Source: Apiosordaria backusii (lineage: Eukaryota; Ascomycota; Sordariomycetes; Sordariales; Lasiosphaeriaceae). Taken from it: 64,000 nt of DNA. A program made the translations under genes and the position numbers. Location: the NCBI GenBank assembly GCA_030549205.1, contig JAUKTV010000001.1, positions 5,084,001-5,148,000 of the forward strand. The letters are read 5' to 3'. This document shows, in pieces, positions 33,553 to 44,336 of the stretch (positions are counted from its first letter, which is position 1; every line of letters starts with the position of its first letter). Below the pieces are notes generated by a model. It ran no database searches and was not told the DNA's origin. It was given only the letters and a program-made list of their open reading frames with translations.

Positions 33553-36500
33553 ATGGCCCCAAGAGCCTCAACAAGGTCAACCCGCTCCTCCACCGCCGCT
33601 GGCGGCGCCGTCTCTCGAGCCACAACCACCACGCGCTCCTCCCCAGCCGTGAACCACAACGTCCCCGAAGAGACCCCCGACAACGTCCTCCGACACCAAG
33701 TCGCCGCCGTCTTCCGCGACGCCCAGCGCACCACCGCCTCCCACCGCAAGCTAGCCGTCACACTCCGCAAGATCCAAGAAGCCTGCTGCTACGAGCCCAC
33801 CACCACCAAAAAAACCGCCACTACCACCAACCTGGGCGACTTTGACGAAGATGACTTCAACACCGAGTTTGTGCGCTGCGTGTTGCGCGTCATGCCCGTC
33901 AAGAAGTCCGAATCAGTAGGCGAGAAGACGGTCAGGTTTATTGGGCTGTTTCTGCGGCATGCGATCGACAAGGACAACGAAATCACGGGGGAGGCGGATA
34001 TGGATACTAGTACTATGCCTGAGACGCCTGCTACGAGATTGACGACATATCTTATGACTACTATCCTACCGCTGTTGCAGGCGAAGGATAAGTTTGTGAG
34101 ATATAGGTCGACGCAGCTGATCTCGCATATTATCAACTCGCTGGATGCGATTGATGATGATTTGTTCCAGAAGTTGAGGTCGGGACTTCTCAAAAGAATC
34201 CGCGACAAGGAGGCCATGGTTCGTGTGCAGGCTGTGCTTGGGCTGGGAAGGTTGGCTGGAAATGAGGTGGAAGCAGAGGAAGATTCGGAGGATAGCGAGG
34301 GTGATGCTGCGAGCGGGCTCTTGGATAAGTTGCTGGAGGTTCTGCAGAATGATCCAAGCGCCGATGTCAGGAGATCACTCTTGGTTAATCTGCCTATTCT
34401 GCCGAAAACCCTGCCTTTTCTACTTGAAAGGGCGAGGGACCAGGACGCGGCGACGCGTCGGTCAGTGTACTCGCGGCTGCTTCCTGCGTTGGGTGACTTT
34501 AGGCACTTGTCACTTTCCATGAGAGAGAAGCTGCTTCGATGGGGTTTGCGCGACAGAGACGAAAATGTCCGTAAGGCGGCTGGTCGTCTGTTCCGTGAGC
34601 GCTGGATCGAGGATTGCGCAGGGACACCACCGCCCGCCGAGACAGGTCAGCCAGCTGAGGTGTCACCCCCCAATCTTGATGCGCTGCTTGAGCTTCTGGA
34701 GCGTATCGATGTGATCAACTCTGGTGGCGAGAACGGGATCGGCCTCGAGGCCATGAAGGGTTTCTGGGAGGGCCGGCCAGACTACAGAGAGGCCATGGTT
34801 TTTGATGATGCCTTCTTCGAGACTCTCAGTGCTGAGTCCGTCTTTGTCTGCCGCACCTTCAACGACTTTTGCCGCAGCGAGGGCAACGGCAAGTTTGAGC
34901 AACTCGTCGAAGAAAAGCTCCCCGAAGTCACCAAAGTAGCCTTTTACCTCGAGCGCTACATCAAGGTTCTGATTGACGCTATCAAGCGCGCCGAAGAGCA
35001 GGAAGACCTTGAGGAGGAAGAGGAGGAGGACACAGTCGAGCAGGAGTTCATAGTGGAACAGCTCCTCCACATCGCCCTTACCCTCGATTACTCTGACGAA
35101 GTCGGCCGCCGCAAGATGTTCTCCCTGCTCCGACAGACCCTTTCCATCCCCGAACTCCCCGACGAAGTCACCAAGTTGACCGTCAACGTCCTCCGTGACA
35201 TCTGCGCCCCCGACGCAGCCGGAGAAAAAGAATTCTGCTCCATCGTCCTCGAAGCCGTAGCCGACGTCCACGACACCATCGTCGACGAGCCCCCCGCCAA
35301 TGAAAACGACAATGACGACGAGTCCTTCCACTCCGCCCAATCCGAAGTCTCCTCCTCAGCAGGAGGCGACACGACCCCAACCAAATCCTCCAACAAGAAC
35401 AAAAACCTCCCCGAGCTCTCCGAGGAGGAAGCCGCCAAGAAAGCCATCAAGGAAATCATGATCAACATGAAGTGCCTCCACATCGTGCAGTGCATGCTCA
35501 CCAACGTAACCGGCGACCTCCAGCAAAACGACCACTTGGTGTCTATGCTCAACAACCTCGTCGTTCCCGCCGTCCGCTCCCACGAAGCCCCCGTCCGCGA
35601 AAGAGGTCTCGTCTGTCTGGGTTTGTGCTCGCTGCTCGACCGCTCCCTCGCAGAAGAAAACCTCACCTTGTTCATGCACTTCTTCAGCAAGGGCCACACA
35701 GCCTTGCAAATCACGGCATTGAACATCCTAACCGACATCCTCAACGTCCACGGCTCCCAATTGCTATCCGCCAACCCCACCCTCCTAAAAGTCTACATCA
35801 AAGCCTTACGGTCAGGCGCTCGGCACCCAGAAGTCCAAGCCTCCGCCACGGTGGCAGTGTCCAAACTCTTGCTAGGGAGGGTCATTTCTGATGCTGACTT
35901 TTCGGCTGAACTCCTCAAGACATTGGTAGTAGCCTACTTTGAACCCGCCAGCAGCGATAACCAATCTGTTCGTCAAGCCCTCAATTACTTTTTGCCAGTG
36001 TTTTGCTACAGCAGAGCAGAAAACCAGGGCTTGATGAGGAGTGTGGCGTTGGACGCGCTGCACACGTTATACAATGTTCGGGAGGGGTTGGAGGATGATG
36101 ATGCGGATGTGGAGGAGGAGATGGTGAGCTTGGGGACGATTGGGGCTTGTTTGGTGGATTGGACGGATCCGAGAAAGTGTTGGTATCCGGGGAAGGAGGA
36201 GGGAGTGGATGGGGAGAGGAGGAATGTGAATGGGGATGTGCATTTGGAGTTTGGGAGGGGGGTGTTGGAGAGGTTGGGGGGGGGGAGTGTGCCGAGTATG
36301 TATAGCCCCCTAAGTGAAAGATTGAGTGATTGGTGATGCTAACATGATGGATGATATAGGGGAGGAAAAGAAAATTATTGCTGCGCTGTTGGGGAAGTTG
36401 TATGTCTCGCCTGCGTCGAGTGAGGAGCTTACGAGGGAGGTTTATGCGTTGGTTTGTGAGGCGGTTGAGAATGGGCTGTTGAGTGATGCGACGGGGAGGA

Positions 36501-36913
36501 ACGCGCTGTATAAACTCCATGTTGGCTTGGGGAAGATTGTCAACCAGCTTGATGCTGCTGCTGTGGCGGCGCAGATGAATTCCGCTGAGGGGCAAGTCCA
36601 GAGATATAGGCGGAGTGTGAGCAGGGCTAGTTCTGTCGGGTTGGGGAGTGTTGCTGGCGGTGGTGGTGGCGGTGGGAACGCTGGGAGAGAGGGGTCGGTA
36701 GCGGGGAGTGTTGCTTCTTCTGGTAGGGGGGGCAGTGTGATTAAGGAAGAGGAGGAGGAGGAGGAGGAGGCGACGGTTGTGCTGAATAGGACGGAGCCGG
36801 TTATGAAGTCTATTGAGGAGAATGGTGGGGAGGGCGAAGAAGGGGATGATAAGAGTTTGGTTAGTGAGTTGTTGGATGAGGAGGAGGAGGATGAGGGGGA
36901 GGAGACGTTGTAA
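33553..36913 (+). CDS. cnd3: condensin complex subunit 3 (Ycg1/Cnd3/CAP-G)
   Basis: HEAT-repeat subunit of condensin, which compacts chromosomes in mitosis and binds DNA with the kleisin. Two exons (33553-36295, 36360-36913) encode about 1098 residues. The N-terminal block NVLRHQVAAVFRDAQRT with HRKLAVTLRKIQEAC is typical. HEAT repeats run through FVRYRSTQLISHIINSL, RVQAVLGLGRLAGNE and RRSVYSRLLPALGDF. Acidic loops are present (LEEEEEEDTVEQEF). The C-terminal Cnd3 domain reads IVQCMLTNVTGDLQQNDHLV to ALDALHTLYNVREG. The last exon ends in an acidic tail. The intron carries GTATGT and TGCTAAC. It diverges from nop4. Confidence 0.94.
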
Positions 36914-37461
36914 ATGGATGGGTGAGGGTGTTGGATGGGGGTGAAGGAAGAACGTGTGGGTTGCCTAACTGTGATGACTGGGCTGGGTAGGAAAGAAAGG
37001 GATAGGATAGCATGGCTGGTTGGGTTGTTGTTTGTTTTGGTTGAGATGTTATGAATATGAATTTGAAGATGCACTATTCTTATCTTGACACACATGAAGG
37101 GATCCGTTCCATGCTGGTTAAGACTGCTGGGTAGGCCTATTCAGAAAAAAAATACGTGCTATCTTCCTGAGGCCTAAACAATGTTGAAATAGGCATTTCC
37201 CAAAAATTGCTCGCATATGCACCTTGTGTACAGGCTTCCGTGATGATAATGTAAAACCACCACAGCATGAAAAGGTATGCTGTTCATGTTACAAGCAAAG
37301 TTGCTTTGTTGTTATATGGATGTCGGTGCAAGAGCAAAAGCCCACCCGATACTTCTCTAATTCGTGATTACCTCTCTACAGTTTTCTTTCTTCCCAAGGT
37401 CATTATCTTACGTGATTTATTTTTACCATAATTTGTCTCTACAGGACCAGGCCAAGGCTGC
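36914..37461. other. intergenic between convergent cnd3 and ade5,7
   Basis: Convergent 3' regions, about 550 bp, AT-rich; no coding signal. Confidence 0.6.
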
Positions 37462-39828
37462 CTAGGCCCAGCTCTCCAGATTCCTCAACTCGCACCCATT
37501 CCCACCCTCTGGTCTCTTAGTCAGCCTACCCAGCCTGTAGACCTTCTCACCAGCCTCCTCGAGGCCCTTGATAACACCCTCGACACCCTCAGCGGCAACA
37601 GCAACAACCATGCCGATGCCAGTGTTGAAGGTCCTGGCCATCTCAACCGGCTCAACGCTCTGTGCAAGCCACTTGAACACAGGCGGCATCTCCCACGCGG
37701 CAACGTCAATCTCAGCCGAGAGGTGCTTGGGCAACATGCGGGGCACGTTCTCTGTCAGGCCACCACCAGTGATATGCGCCATACCCTTGACGTTTGTGGC
37801 GCCAGGCTCAGAAGCCAAAACCTTGAGCAAGGGCTTGACGTAGATCTTGGTTGGCGTGAGGAGAGCCTCACCAACAGACTTTGAGCTGTCCCATGGGCAA
37901 GCATCTGTGTAGTCGAGGCCGCGCTTCTGGACGACCTTGCGGACAAGGGAGAAACCGTTGGAGTGAACACCAGAGGAGGCGAGGCCGATGAGCACGTCGC
38001 CTTCGGTCATGGCATCCTTGCGGGGGAGACGCTGCTCAGACTTCATGACTCCGATGGCGGCACCGGCGGCATCATAGTCATCACCTGTGTAAAGGTCAGG
38101 CATCTCAGCCGTCTCACCTCCAACTAGGGCACAGCCGGACTCAATGCAGCCCTTTGCGACGCCTTCGACAAAAGAAGCAGCAACGGAAACGTCGAGGCGG
38201 CTGCAGCCGTAGTAATCGAGGAACATGAATGGCTCGGCGCCCTGGACCACGAGGTCATTGACGTTCATGGCAACGAGATCGATGCCAACTGTGTCGTGCT
38301 TGTTCATCTTTTGGGCGATGATGAGCTTGGTGCCAACACCGTCGATAGCGCCGACAATGATGGGCGCACCGGGGAAACCGGCGTGGGAGAGATCGACCTC
38401 GCCACCGAAGCCACCGATCACAGCGTCGGCGCCAGGACGGCGGGTGGTGGCCACAGCAGCCTTGATGCGGTCGACGAGCTCGTTGCCAGCGTCGATACTG
38501 ACACCGGACTGAGCGTAAGTGAGCTTGTCAGAAGTATCTGACTTGCGAAAAGCGCGGTGGGCAATGTCCTTGCGGTAGTACATGCCGTCGAAGTTGATGA
38601 GCTTAACGCCCTCATACGCCTTGTCCACAGCGGCGCGGAGAGAGTTGCCAACAGCGTTGGCAGCGATGACACGGCCACCATCAGTAGCCAACACATCGCT
38701 GGAAAGCTTAGTACCAGCGTGGAAGATGGTGATATCTTGCGGGGCGGCTGAGACCTGCATGGGGATGTTCTTGGGGTATGACTCGGGGTAGCCAGGAGCG
38801 GCAACCACCACGGTGGTGGAAAACTTGTTGGACACCTTGACGGGGACGTCCTCAAGGTAAGGAATAGGGCCGGCGCAGGCGTACATGATCTTGGCAAGGT
38901 CGGACTCGAGCAATGGGAGGACAGTCTGGGTCTCGGGGTCGCCAAAGCGAACGTTGTACTCGAGCACCTTGGGGGTGCCATCAGGGGCAATCATAAGGCC
39001 GGTGAAGAGGCAGCCCTTGAAAGGGAAACCGTCCTTGCGCATACCATCAATGGTAGGCTGAAGAATCTCGCGCTCAACGCGAGCAAGAAGCTCGGGAGTA
39101 GCAAGCTTGGTGGGCGCATAGCATCCCATGCCGCCAGTATTCAGCCCAGTGTCCCCATCGCCAATTCGCTTGTGATCCTGTGCGGCGGGCAAGGACTTGA
39201 TCGTTGTGCCGTCGCAGAACGAGAGGATGCTCAGCTCATCGCCCACCAAGAATTCCTCAACAACGACCTCGTTACCGGCATCGCCAAAGGCCTTTTCCTG
39301 CATGATGTCCTTCAACCCCTGCTGAGCCTCCTCTTGAGTTTGGGGGATGATGACACCCTTGCCAGCAGCCAGGCCAGTGGCTTTGAGGACGACATTGTGA
39401 CTGATGCTCTTCAGGTACGCGCTGGCCTTTTCGTAGTCGGAGAAGTTTTCGTACGCCGCGGTCGGGATGTTGTGCTTCTTCATGAAGTCCTTGGAGAATG
39501 TCTTGCTGCCCTCCATGCGCGCGGCCTCCTTGGAGGGGCCGAAGACGGGTATGCCGGCCTCGCGGAAGAAGCCTTCGATGCCATCGACGAGAGGCGCTTC
39601 GGGGCCGGGGACGACAAGGTTGATGTTGCTTTTCTTTGCGAACTCGACGAGGCCGGGGTAGTCGTTGGCCTTAACGGCGGTGGTGTTAGTCACCTTGGGC
39701 AACCCCGCGGTGCCGCCGTTGCCAGGAACTGCGATGATGGACTCCACATGTGGCGATTGGGCGAGCTTCCAGGCAAGAGCGTGCTCGCGGCCGCCGTTTC
39801 CGATCAGCAGAATCCGTAGAGACGACAT
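37462..39828 (-). CDS. ade5,7: bifunctional GAR synthetase / AIR synthetase
   Basis: Carries out steps 2 and 5 of purine synthesis in the cytosol: phosphoribosylamine-glycine ligase and phosphoribosylformylglycinamidine cyclo-ligase. A single exon of 788 residues. Residues 1 to about 430 are the GARS part: LLIGNGGREHALAWKLAQ at the start, then PGPEAPLVDGI, the ATP-grasp GSKTFSKDFMKKHNIP, and VRFGDPETQ. From about 440 the AIRS part shows YAQSGVSIDAGNELVDRIK, DGVGTKLIIAQ, DLVAMNVNDL and GLASSGVHSNGFSLVRKV. The domain order equals yeast ADE5,7. The length is normal and no break is seen. Confidence 0.96.
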   Translation of the reverse strand: MSSLRILLIGNGGREHALAWKLAQSPHVESIIAVPGNGGTAGLPKVTNTTAVKANDYPGLVEFAKKSNINLVVPGPEAPLVDGIEGFFREAGIPVFGPSKEAARMEGSKTFSKDFMKKHNIPTAAYENFSDYEKASAYLKSISHNVVLKATGLAAGKGVIIPQTQEEAQQGLKDIMQEKAFGDAGNEVVVEEFLVGDELSILSFCDGTTIKSLPAAQDHKRIGDGDTGLNTGGMGCYAPTKLATPELLARVEREILQPTIDGMRKDGFPFKGCLFTGLMIAPDGTPKVLEYNVRFGDPETQTVLPLLESDLAKIMYACAGPIPYLEDVPVKVSNKFSTTVVVAAPGYPESYPKNIPMQVSAAPQDITIFHAGTKLSSDVLATDGGRVIAANAVGNSLRAAVDKAYEGVKLINFDGMYYRKDIAHRAFRKSDTSDKLTYAQSGVSIDAGNELVDRIKAAVATTRRPGADAVIGGFGGEVDLSHAGFPGAPIIVGAIDGVGTKLIIAQKMNKHDTVGIDLVAMNVNDLVVQGAEPFMFLDYYGCSRLDVSVAASFVEGVAKGCIESGCALVGGETAEMPDLYTGDDYDAAGAAIGVMKSEQRLPRKDAMTEGDVLIGLASSGVHSNGFSLVRKVVQKRGLDYTDACPWDSSKSVGEALLTPTKIYVKPLLKVLASEPGATNVKGMAHITGGGLTENVPRMLPKHLSAEIDVAAWEMPPVFKWLAQSVEPVEMARTFNTGIGMVVAVAAEGVEGVIKGLEEAGEKVYRLGRLTKRPEGGNGCELRNLESWA

Positions 39829-40252
39829 TTTTGCGGTGTTGGGGTGACTGGATCAAAGTGAGTCGTCCCTTGACCAGCGCTCTCGGATTGCCCCTCCATT
39901 TCCAAAATCCCGGCGCAGAGAAATTTTACCCCTCCCCCGCGCCTGTTATCGCCAGGGGACCGCTGATTGGCCAATTCCAGTCCGACAAGCGGATGAGGAA
40001 GGGGTACGTACCTTGAACTCGAAAAAAAAAAATGAATTGGAGGGTGAAGTCGAGGGACCGGAAGAGGCTTTTGCTGCAGCTGAATCTCAAGTCAACTCAG
40101 GAGGTACCATATCTACAGCTCTTTGTTCAGCTTCAGCATTCAGTTTCAATGCGCCCTTCCCCTCAAGATAGGCCGAGCTACCAATCCTCTAACATTTTCA
40201 CCACCTTCCTGAAACTCTCAAGGGTCGCAAAGAGTGTGGAATGCAAAACCAC
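39829..40252. promoter_or_regulatory. ade5,7 promoter region and tRNA 3' flank
   Basis: About 420 bp ahead of ade5,7. On the plus strand GTGAGTCGT near 39858 resembles a bZIP (CPC1/Gcn4-type) half site, only suggestive. No gene. Confidence 0.4.
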
Positions 40253-40258
40253 AAAAAA
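40253..40258 (-). terminator. RNA polymerase III terminator of tRNA-Leu
   Basis: A run of six T on the minus strand starts four bases after the discriminator base of the tRNA gene, as expected for pol III. Confidence 0.8.
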
Positions 40259-40262
40259 TGAA

Positions 40263-40372
40263 TGATGAGAGTGGGATTCGAACCCACGCCCTTTCGGACC
40301 ACGGAATCTTTGACAAGATGTTGATTAAGGAGGACCTTAACGTGGCGCCTTAGACCGCTCGGCCATCTCACC
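40263..40372 (-). tRNA. tRNA-Leu (anticodon AAG) with intron
   Basis: The 5' acceptor arm GGTGAGA (40372 down) pairs with TCTCATC at the 3' end (40270-40264), with discriminator A at 40263. The D arm TGGCCGAGCGG is an A box and GTGGGTTCGAATCCCAC is the T arm/B box. The anticodon stem CCACG/CGTGG is interrupted by an intron of roughly 26-27 nt one base after the anticodon AAG (40338-40336). The variable arm is long, as in tRNA-Leu. CCA is not encoded. Confidence 0.95.
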
Positions 40373-43214
40373 GTACTGATTGTTGGAAACTTTGCTCGCA
40401 ACTTCGGTAAATGATGGTGCTTGATTTCAGCCAACCAAGATCGTGATGATCATAGATTGAGGAAGAAAGTCTGAGGCCTTGATGTGCATAGATGAGGGGA
40501 GACCATAAGCAAAGATATAAGGAGCCACAGCGTATGCTTCCCTGTAGCAGTGTGCCCTTCTTGAATGGAGAAGTAATAACACCTCCTCCGATCCCATCAA
40601 GAAGCTGTTTCATGGGAATCGACTTGGCCTGATACTCCAAGATCAACACACCGTTCCCGAACACCCGACTTGATGACGAGAGGTAACCGTCTCAGCAGTG
40701 ATAGCACGTCGAGATAGTAGTAATTAGGGAGCAGTACGGGGAGATGCTCTCGAATCGGGGTGCCGCGGGGTTTGGCGCTGCGCCCGCAGTGGCCAAAAGC
40801 GCCTCTTTCGAAGCTTAATCTCGGCTTATCGATGTCAGAATAGGCCAAAGATCAACACACCGCGCTGGCGACGGGAGAGGGGAGTGGGAGCTCGGGGGAC
40901 AGCAGACCACACTCTTCTGGGTATCTTTTCTAGAAAAAAAAATGAAAAACAGGGAGGGAAAACCGTTGTCTTCTTGAAAAGAAAGGAGTAGGCAGGCTGG
41001 TGGTGATGGTGGTGCTGCTGTTAGTGCTGGGGAGAGAAAGAGAGCAGTCCGTAGCAGCTGATGACAGAGAGGAAGATGTGTGTCGCCAAAGCTTGTCTAG
41101 GACATGCCAACCCAGCACCCCTTCAGCGAGGAAGGTGCAGGCTGTCAAAAGCGAACCTGAAAGGCAGGGACCAAAAAGATGGGGCCAGTGCTGGATGAGC
41201 TTTAGAACCTGTTGGATGCATTTCTTGTATGTACGAAATGGGAATTGGCGAGCTGTGTATTAGGGGAGCTTTAGGTGTATTTAATAACTGCTCGGGGTTA
41301 GGGAATAGACCTTCGACATATAAAACGTTCAATCGAACTTGCCAAAGAAAGTTTGGCCGCTGTGGGGTAGAACCTAAGTAACGCTCTTTGTTGAAAAAGG
41401 GTTCCTCGACAAGTCCTCGAAGGACAGGGAAAGATACTGCGGTTGAAGAGCAGAATTTGGCTGAATACTTAAGAAGAAACTTGAAGAATTCAATTCAACC
41501 TTAAAAAGACAAAGTCATCAGCTCTCACCACAGTTTATTAACCTCCCTAGAAGTCTAAATATGTTACATACAAAGGCAAACAGCTAACTGCAGCGCCGGA
41601 TACCCAGAATTACATTTTTTACCTACTTGGGTTAACACCACCATGTATTACTTTCTTGAAAGAGTTTTGAGGAGCATTGTCAAGTGTCAGAGGCGTTGTT
41701 GCTCTCTGAGAGTTGCCGTTTTGTTGGCCATCCAGCAGCAGCTTTGAGCCTTAAGCTACCCACCTTTCTCAGATTTGGGCAGCATGGTTTTGGTTGGTAG
41801 GGAGAGCGGTCCCGCCTTTTTCAGCCTCCCTCCCCTCCCTCCCTCCCTCCCGCCCGCGGACCCGGACACAACCGCCGATCCTTTCCTCCCCTTTTCTTCC
41901 CCCCCCGCTAAGTCATTATGTCATCCCACACAATCCCTTCCCCCTCTTACTCACATGTTCCTGATTTCCCTCTGTCCCTCCAACCTGCATCTCTCGCCCA
42001 ATCCAACAAGACAAGAAAAAAAAGAAACCAAGAGGGAGAAAAGTTCTGTACCTGCATACAACCACGGGCACCACCACGGCACCACGGTAAGTAAGCTGAA
42101 AACAAGCCTCCCTTCTCTCACAACCATCTGTACCTGCCGTAGCCTCACAGCCAGCCGTCTGCACCGAATTGGTGGTTGATATCTTGCATATGAACAACGC
42201 ACAACTCAGGGATGAAACGAAAAAAAAAAAAAAAAACAGAACGAAACAAACAAACACAAAAACGGACCCGACAGAAGAAAGGAAACAACGAAGGGGGACC
42301 GGAGAAGAAAAGGTTTCGACTCCACGATTGATTCCTTGTATTGGGCGTGTGACCCCTCGCACTCCCTTCACTCACATGTCAATGTCTATCCCTAGCTAGG
42401 TAAGTCACCTGCACCCCAGAGAGGGATTTCAGAGGTAGGAAGGTGTATGACCATTAGCAGTGAACCTCACGAATGAATCACTGGCAAGCAAGTTGTGATA
42501 ATAGTATCGTAAACATTCCCATATCTATTTGTTAATCCCTATGCCTACCCTAAAGAAGGCTATGTACACGAAGAAGTTAGGTATTAAAAGTTTGCGTGTG
42601 TCTGTGTTACCACCAATCACTCTCGTCACTCGTCACTCGTCACCCAGCCAACCAACCAACCCCCTTCCAGCTATTACGCCCCCAAGCCTTTCCCTTTTTT
42701 TTTTTTTTTTTTCAAAAAGAAAGGCCACGATATAGGGGTGTCTGCTTTGCCTTTGCCTTGCGTTTGCGCATGATGGAAAACCGCCCTTGCTTGCACCACA
42801 CAACAGAATCCCGCCAAAGTTCGAACGGTATTAAAATCAAAAAGCCAAAAACTCCGATAAACCGACCCTTTTTCAGCGCAGTGCAGTGCAGTGTGTGCCA
42901 GTGTGATATGTAAGTCTGATCCGATCCAATCCCATGTGTACCTCCTATGCAGGATGTGCTCCGTATGTGTGTGTGGCGCATCTGTATGCGCATATGCGGT
43001 GTGGTGTGCCCAGTGTACCCGGTATGTTCTCTTCGCTGTTTGCGCAAGTGGTATCTCAGAAATGCAAGAAATCAACAGCCCCGGTGAGCTGAATCAAGCA
43101 AGAATGCTTCGCTTGGAAACCATTGTGAAGGGAAGAAAAGAACTGAACAAATTCTCAATCAAAGGATGGGTAAGAATGTCAAGATGAAGAAGAAAATCCC
43201 AGTAGCTGAAAGCT
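40373..43214. other. gene-poor stretch, simple-sequence tracts
   Basis: About 2.8 kb without a supported gene. It contains a CCCTCCCTCC run near 41830-41855, a poly-A run near 42222-42237, a poly-T run near 42697-42713, GCAGT repeats near 42880 and GT-rich sequence near 42960-43020. ORFs here are built on these tracts. Confidence 0.6.
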
Positions 43215-44336
43215 TTAAAGCATGGCAAGAGCACCAAAGAGACCAGCAATGAAGGCCGCAGCAGGGGCCTTGTGGTTGGCGTTGGCCCCCGCGGTGGGAA
43301 TGGGGATGGTGCCGTTGCTGGGGACGGTGGTGCCGATAGGGGCAGCCGTGACCGAGGTGGGGATGATGATGGTGGTGGGAGGCAGGGGCTCCGAGGTGTA
43401 AATGATGTTGCTGGCCGAGACGACAACGGTCGAGTAGCCGGTGACGGTCTTGCGGTCAGTGACAGGAACAGTGGCAATATAGTCGACCTGCTCGGTGATG
43501 GTGACGGGGATGATCTCGGTCACGTAGTGAACATCGGTGACAACCTTGGTGATACTGCGCGCTGTATTAGAGCCTGCAGAGAACAAAAACAGGGCGGAAT
43601 GCTTACGTGTTGGTCTTGGTGACCTTGACAGTCTCACCCTCAATGACGGTGGTGTAGGTGGTCTCGGGGCAAGTGACAGTCTCGTAGACATCAGTAGTCT
43701 CATACTCGGTAACCAGAGACGTGGTGTAGACGGTCTCGGTCTGAGCAACCTTGGTGACAATGGTGGAAGTCGAGGTCCAGGTGATCTCGATGGTGGAGCC
43801 ATCGACAACAGTGGTCTCGGTGACAGGGCAGAGCTCAGTGAGAGTGGTAACAACGACAGCAGCGTTGGTCTTGGTCACTGGGGGAGCGGTCTGGGTAACG
43901 ACGACCTCGGTAGGAGCAACCTTGACGATGGTCGAAGTGGAGGTCCAGGTAACCTCGACAGTAGAGCCATCGACGACAGTAGTCTCAGTGACGGGGCAGA
44001 GCGAAGTGAGGGTGGTGTAAACAACTGATTGGTCTGGTTAGTAAGACTCCTACTAACATGTATTGGGGCATGCTTACTCTCTCCCTCAGTCTTGGTCACG
44101 GCAGGGGCGGTCTCGGTCACCACAATCGTCGTGGGCTTGACGGTCTTGACGGTGCTGGTGGTGGTGAAGGTGGTTGTATATGTGTTACCGGGCTTGGTGA
44201 CGGTCTCGGTGACGGGGCAGAGGGTGGTGTAGGTCACGACAACTTCGGTAACCACGGTCTGCCACTTCTTACCGCGGGGAATGTTGGCGCCCAGGGTGGT
44301 GGCCGCGAGGGCGAGGAGGGAAAGAGCTGCTCTCAT
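43215..44336 (-). CDS. GPI-anchored Ser/Thr-rich cell wall protein with CPVTET repeats
   Basis: A secreted surface protein, probably attached to the wall by a GPI anchor. Three exons (44336-44078, 44024-43607, 43554-43215) give 338 residues in phase. The signal peptide MRAALSLLALAATTLGA ends near residue 17. Three repeats follow, each with LCPVTET, then a stretch of Thr/Val such as VVDGSTVEVTWTSTSTIV; the second and third are nearly identical. After a further Thr/Val-rich part with TVTCPETTYT, the C-terminus has an omega-like region (TAGANANHKAPAA) and the hydrophobic tail AAAFIAGLFGALAML. Such tandem Cys-Pro-Thr repeats are common in fungal wall proteins. Function beyond that is unknown. Confidence 0.82.

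Noticed and set aside
35088..35780. 230-codon minus-strand ORF
   Set aside because: Antisense shadow of condensin cnd3.
41775..42179. 134-codon plus-strand ORF
   Set aside because: Built on CCCTCCC runs, with no recognisable domain.
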